Shown here piece by piece: positions 63,151 to 64,000 of a stretch of 64,000 nucleotides of DNA. Position 1 is the first letter of the stretch. Each line of letters begins with the position of its first letter. The notes under the pieces were generated by a model. That model saw nothing but the letters and a program-made list of their open reading frames with translations. It did not search any database and was not told the DNA's origin. Source of the DNA: Novosphingobium naphthalenivorans NBRC 102051 (GTDB taxonomy: Bacteria; Pseudomonadota; Alphaproteobacteria; Sphingomonadales; Sphingomonadaceae); contig NZ_BCTX01000002.1 of the NCBI RefSeq assembly GCF_001590985.1, positions 1-64,000 on the forward strand, read 5' to 3'. The position numbers and the translations under genes were made by a program.

Positions 63151-64000
63151 GTGAAGCCTGCCGCCCGCCTTTCCCTGATCCTCGCTGCCTGTGCCGCCGC
63201 TGTGCTGGCGACGCAGGCGATGACGCAGCAGGGGGCGCTGGCGGTGCTCGATCCCACCGCCGATGCCAGCAAGGCGCAGGAAGACATGCTCGCGGCCCGC
63301 CGCGAAGGCGAGGCCGCGCGCAAGCGGGCCGAGAAGCTGGAAGCGCGCGCCAAAGCCGTGACCGAACAGGCCGAGAAGACCGCGCGCGAAGCGGCGGCGG
63401 TGGCCGCGCGCATTCAGGAAACCGAGGCTGCGGTGGCGGCGCAGAAGGCGAAGATCCAGCTGATTTCCTCGCAGCGCGCCGAGCTGCGCGCCGCGCTGGC
63501 CGCGCAGCAGGTGCCGCTCGCCCGGCTGACCGGTTCGCTCCAGCGGCTCTCGCGGCGGCCGCCGCTCCTGGCGCTGCTGCGGCCGGGATCGGTGCGCGAT
63601 GCCGTTTACATGCGGGCGCTGCTCGATACCGTGCTGCCCGAAGTGCAGGCGCGCACGGCGGACTTGCGCGCCGAGATCGAACGCGGGCATGCGCTGGAGC
63701 GCAGCGCGCAGGCCGCGGCGGCGGATCTGGGCGAGAGCGAGAACCAGATGCGCGCGCGCCGCCAGCAGCTTGCCTCGATCGAAGCGAGCCAGCGCCTTGC
63801 CAGCCGGCAGGTCGCCGGAATTGCCGCGCGCGAGAGCGATCGGGCGCTGGCACTGGCGGAAAAGGCGCGCGATCTGGGCGAACTGGTCGAGGAAATGGGC
63901 AAGCAGGGCGAGCTGCGCGATCAGCTCGCCGCGCTGCCGGGCCCGATCATGCGCCCGCCGCGCCCGGAAGATGCGCAAGTCGTCGAGGCCTCGCAGTTCA
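63151..64000 (+). CDS. EnvC-like murein hydrolase activator, partial
   Basis: The first 283 residues of a gene cut by the window end. A signal peptide (VKPAARLSLILAACAAAVLA) is followed by a long coiled coil rich in Ala, Arg and Glu (about 40-130), a segment RLSRRPPLLALLRPGSVRDAVYMRALL and a second coiled coil (to about 265). The pattern is that of EnvC/NlpD-type proteins, whose C-terminal LytM domain would lie beyond the edge. GTG 63151 opens the signal peptide; an in-frame ATG at 63073 would add 26 residues. Confidence 0.8.
   Translation, partial: MKPAARLSLILAACAAAVLATQAMTQQGALAVLDPTADASKAQEDMLAARREGEAARKRAEKLEARAKAVTEQAEKTAREAAAVAARIQETEAAVAAQKAKIQLISSQRAELRAALAAQQVPLARLTGSLQRLSRRPPLLALLRPGSVRDAVYMRALLDTVLPEVQARTADLRAEIERGHALERSAQAAAADLGESENQMRARRQQLASIEASQRLASRQVAGIAARESDRALALAEKARDLGELVEEMGKQGELRDQLAALPGPIMRPPRPEDAQVVEASQF

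Overview
The window is chromosomal DNA of a high-GC alphaproteobacterium. Gene content (DUF1491, UrcA, a PopZ-type DUF2497 protein, a short SufD, head-GIN and HAAS proteins) and gene order point to the order Sphingomonadales, probably a Novosphingobium-like genus. The genus is an inference. No rRNA, tRNA, CRISPR array, prophage or transposase was recognised.

Left part (1-20 kb): a DUF815 ATPase, a sorbosone-dehydrogenase-like protein, free methionine-R-sulfoxide reductase, a glycine-zipper envelope protein and TerC lead to the minus-strand block hemE-hemJ-rho. Facing it on the plus strand is ppsR-maf-aroE-coaE-dnaQ-hpf-ptsN. This is the arrangement that flanks the Caulobacter replication origin. 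The hemE/ppsR intergenic region carries an AT-rich tract, DnaA-box-like 9-mers and GANTC sites, so it is proposed as oriC. Next come a thioesterase, DUF1491, a cell-wall hydrolase, xth, erpA, a CBS protein, a ferredoxin, a PopZ-like protein, tolC and pcm.

Middle part (20-40 kb): class I fumarase, a LytS/LytTR two-component pair, UrcA, a lipid-kinase-like protein, a phosphoesterase, a PadR-HAAS-GIN operon, rplM-rpsI, cutA-ctaA, a MerC-like protein, thiS-orphan-thiG, several hypothetical genes, and a quinone reductase / glutamate-synthase-like / dienelactone-hydrolase operon.

Right part (40-64 kb): mnmE-mnmG-rsmG-parA-parB carries four parS-like sites, three of them inside coding sequence, so chromosome partitioning is encoded about 32-38 kb from the proposed origin. 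An acyl-CoA synthetase and pyrD follow. Then comes a complete SUF iron-sulfur operon (sufR-sufB-[DUF559-DUF559]-sufC-[repeat-derived small frame]-sufD-sufS-sufT-GNAT-sufA). After it lie a bactofilin/M23 peptidase pair, proA-nadD-rsfS-rlmH, a TetR/DUF1348 pair with a perfect palindromic operator, and the start of an EnvC-like gene cut by the window edge.

The least expected content is the pair of DUF559 nuclease-fold genes coupled into the suf operon (the second has lost its active-site acidic residues), a repeat that codes for a 51-residue linker frame between sufC and sufD, a structured intergenic transcript candidate upstream of sufR, and several families of palindromic repeats.
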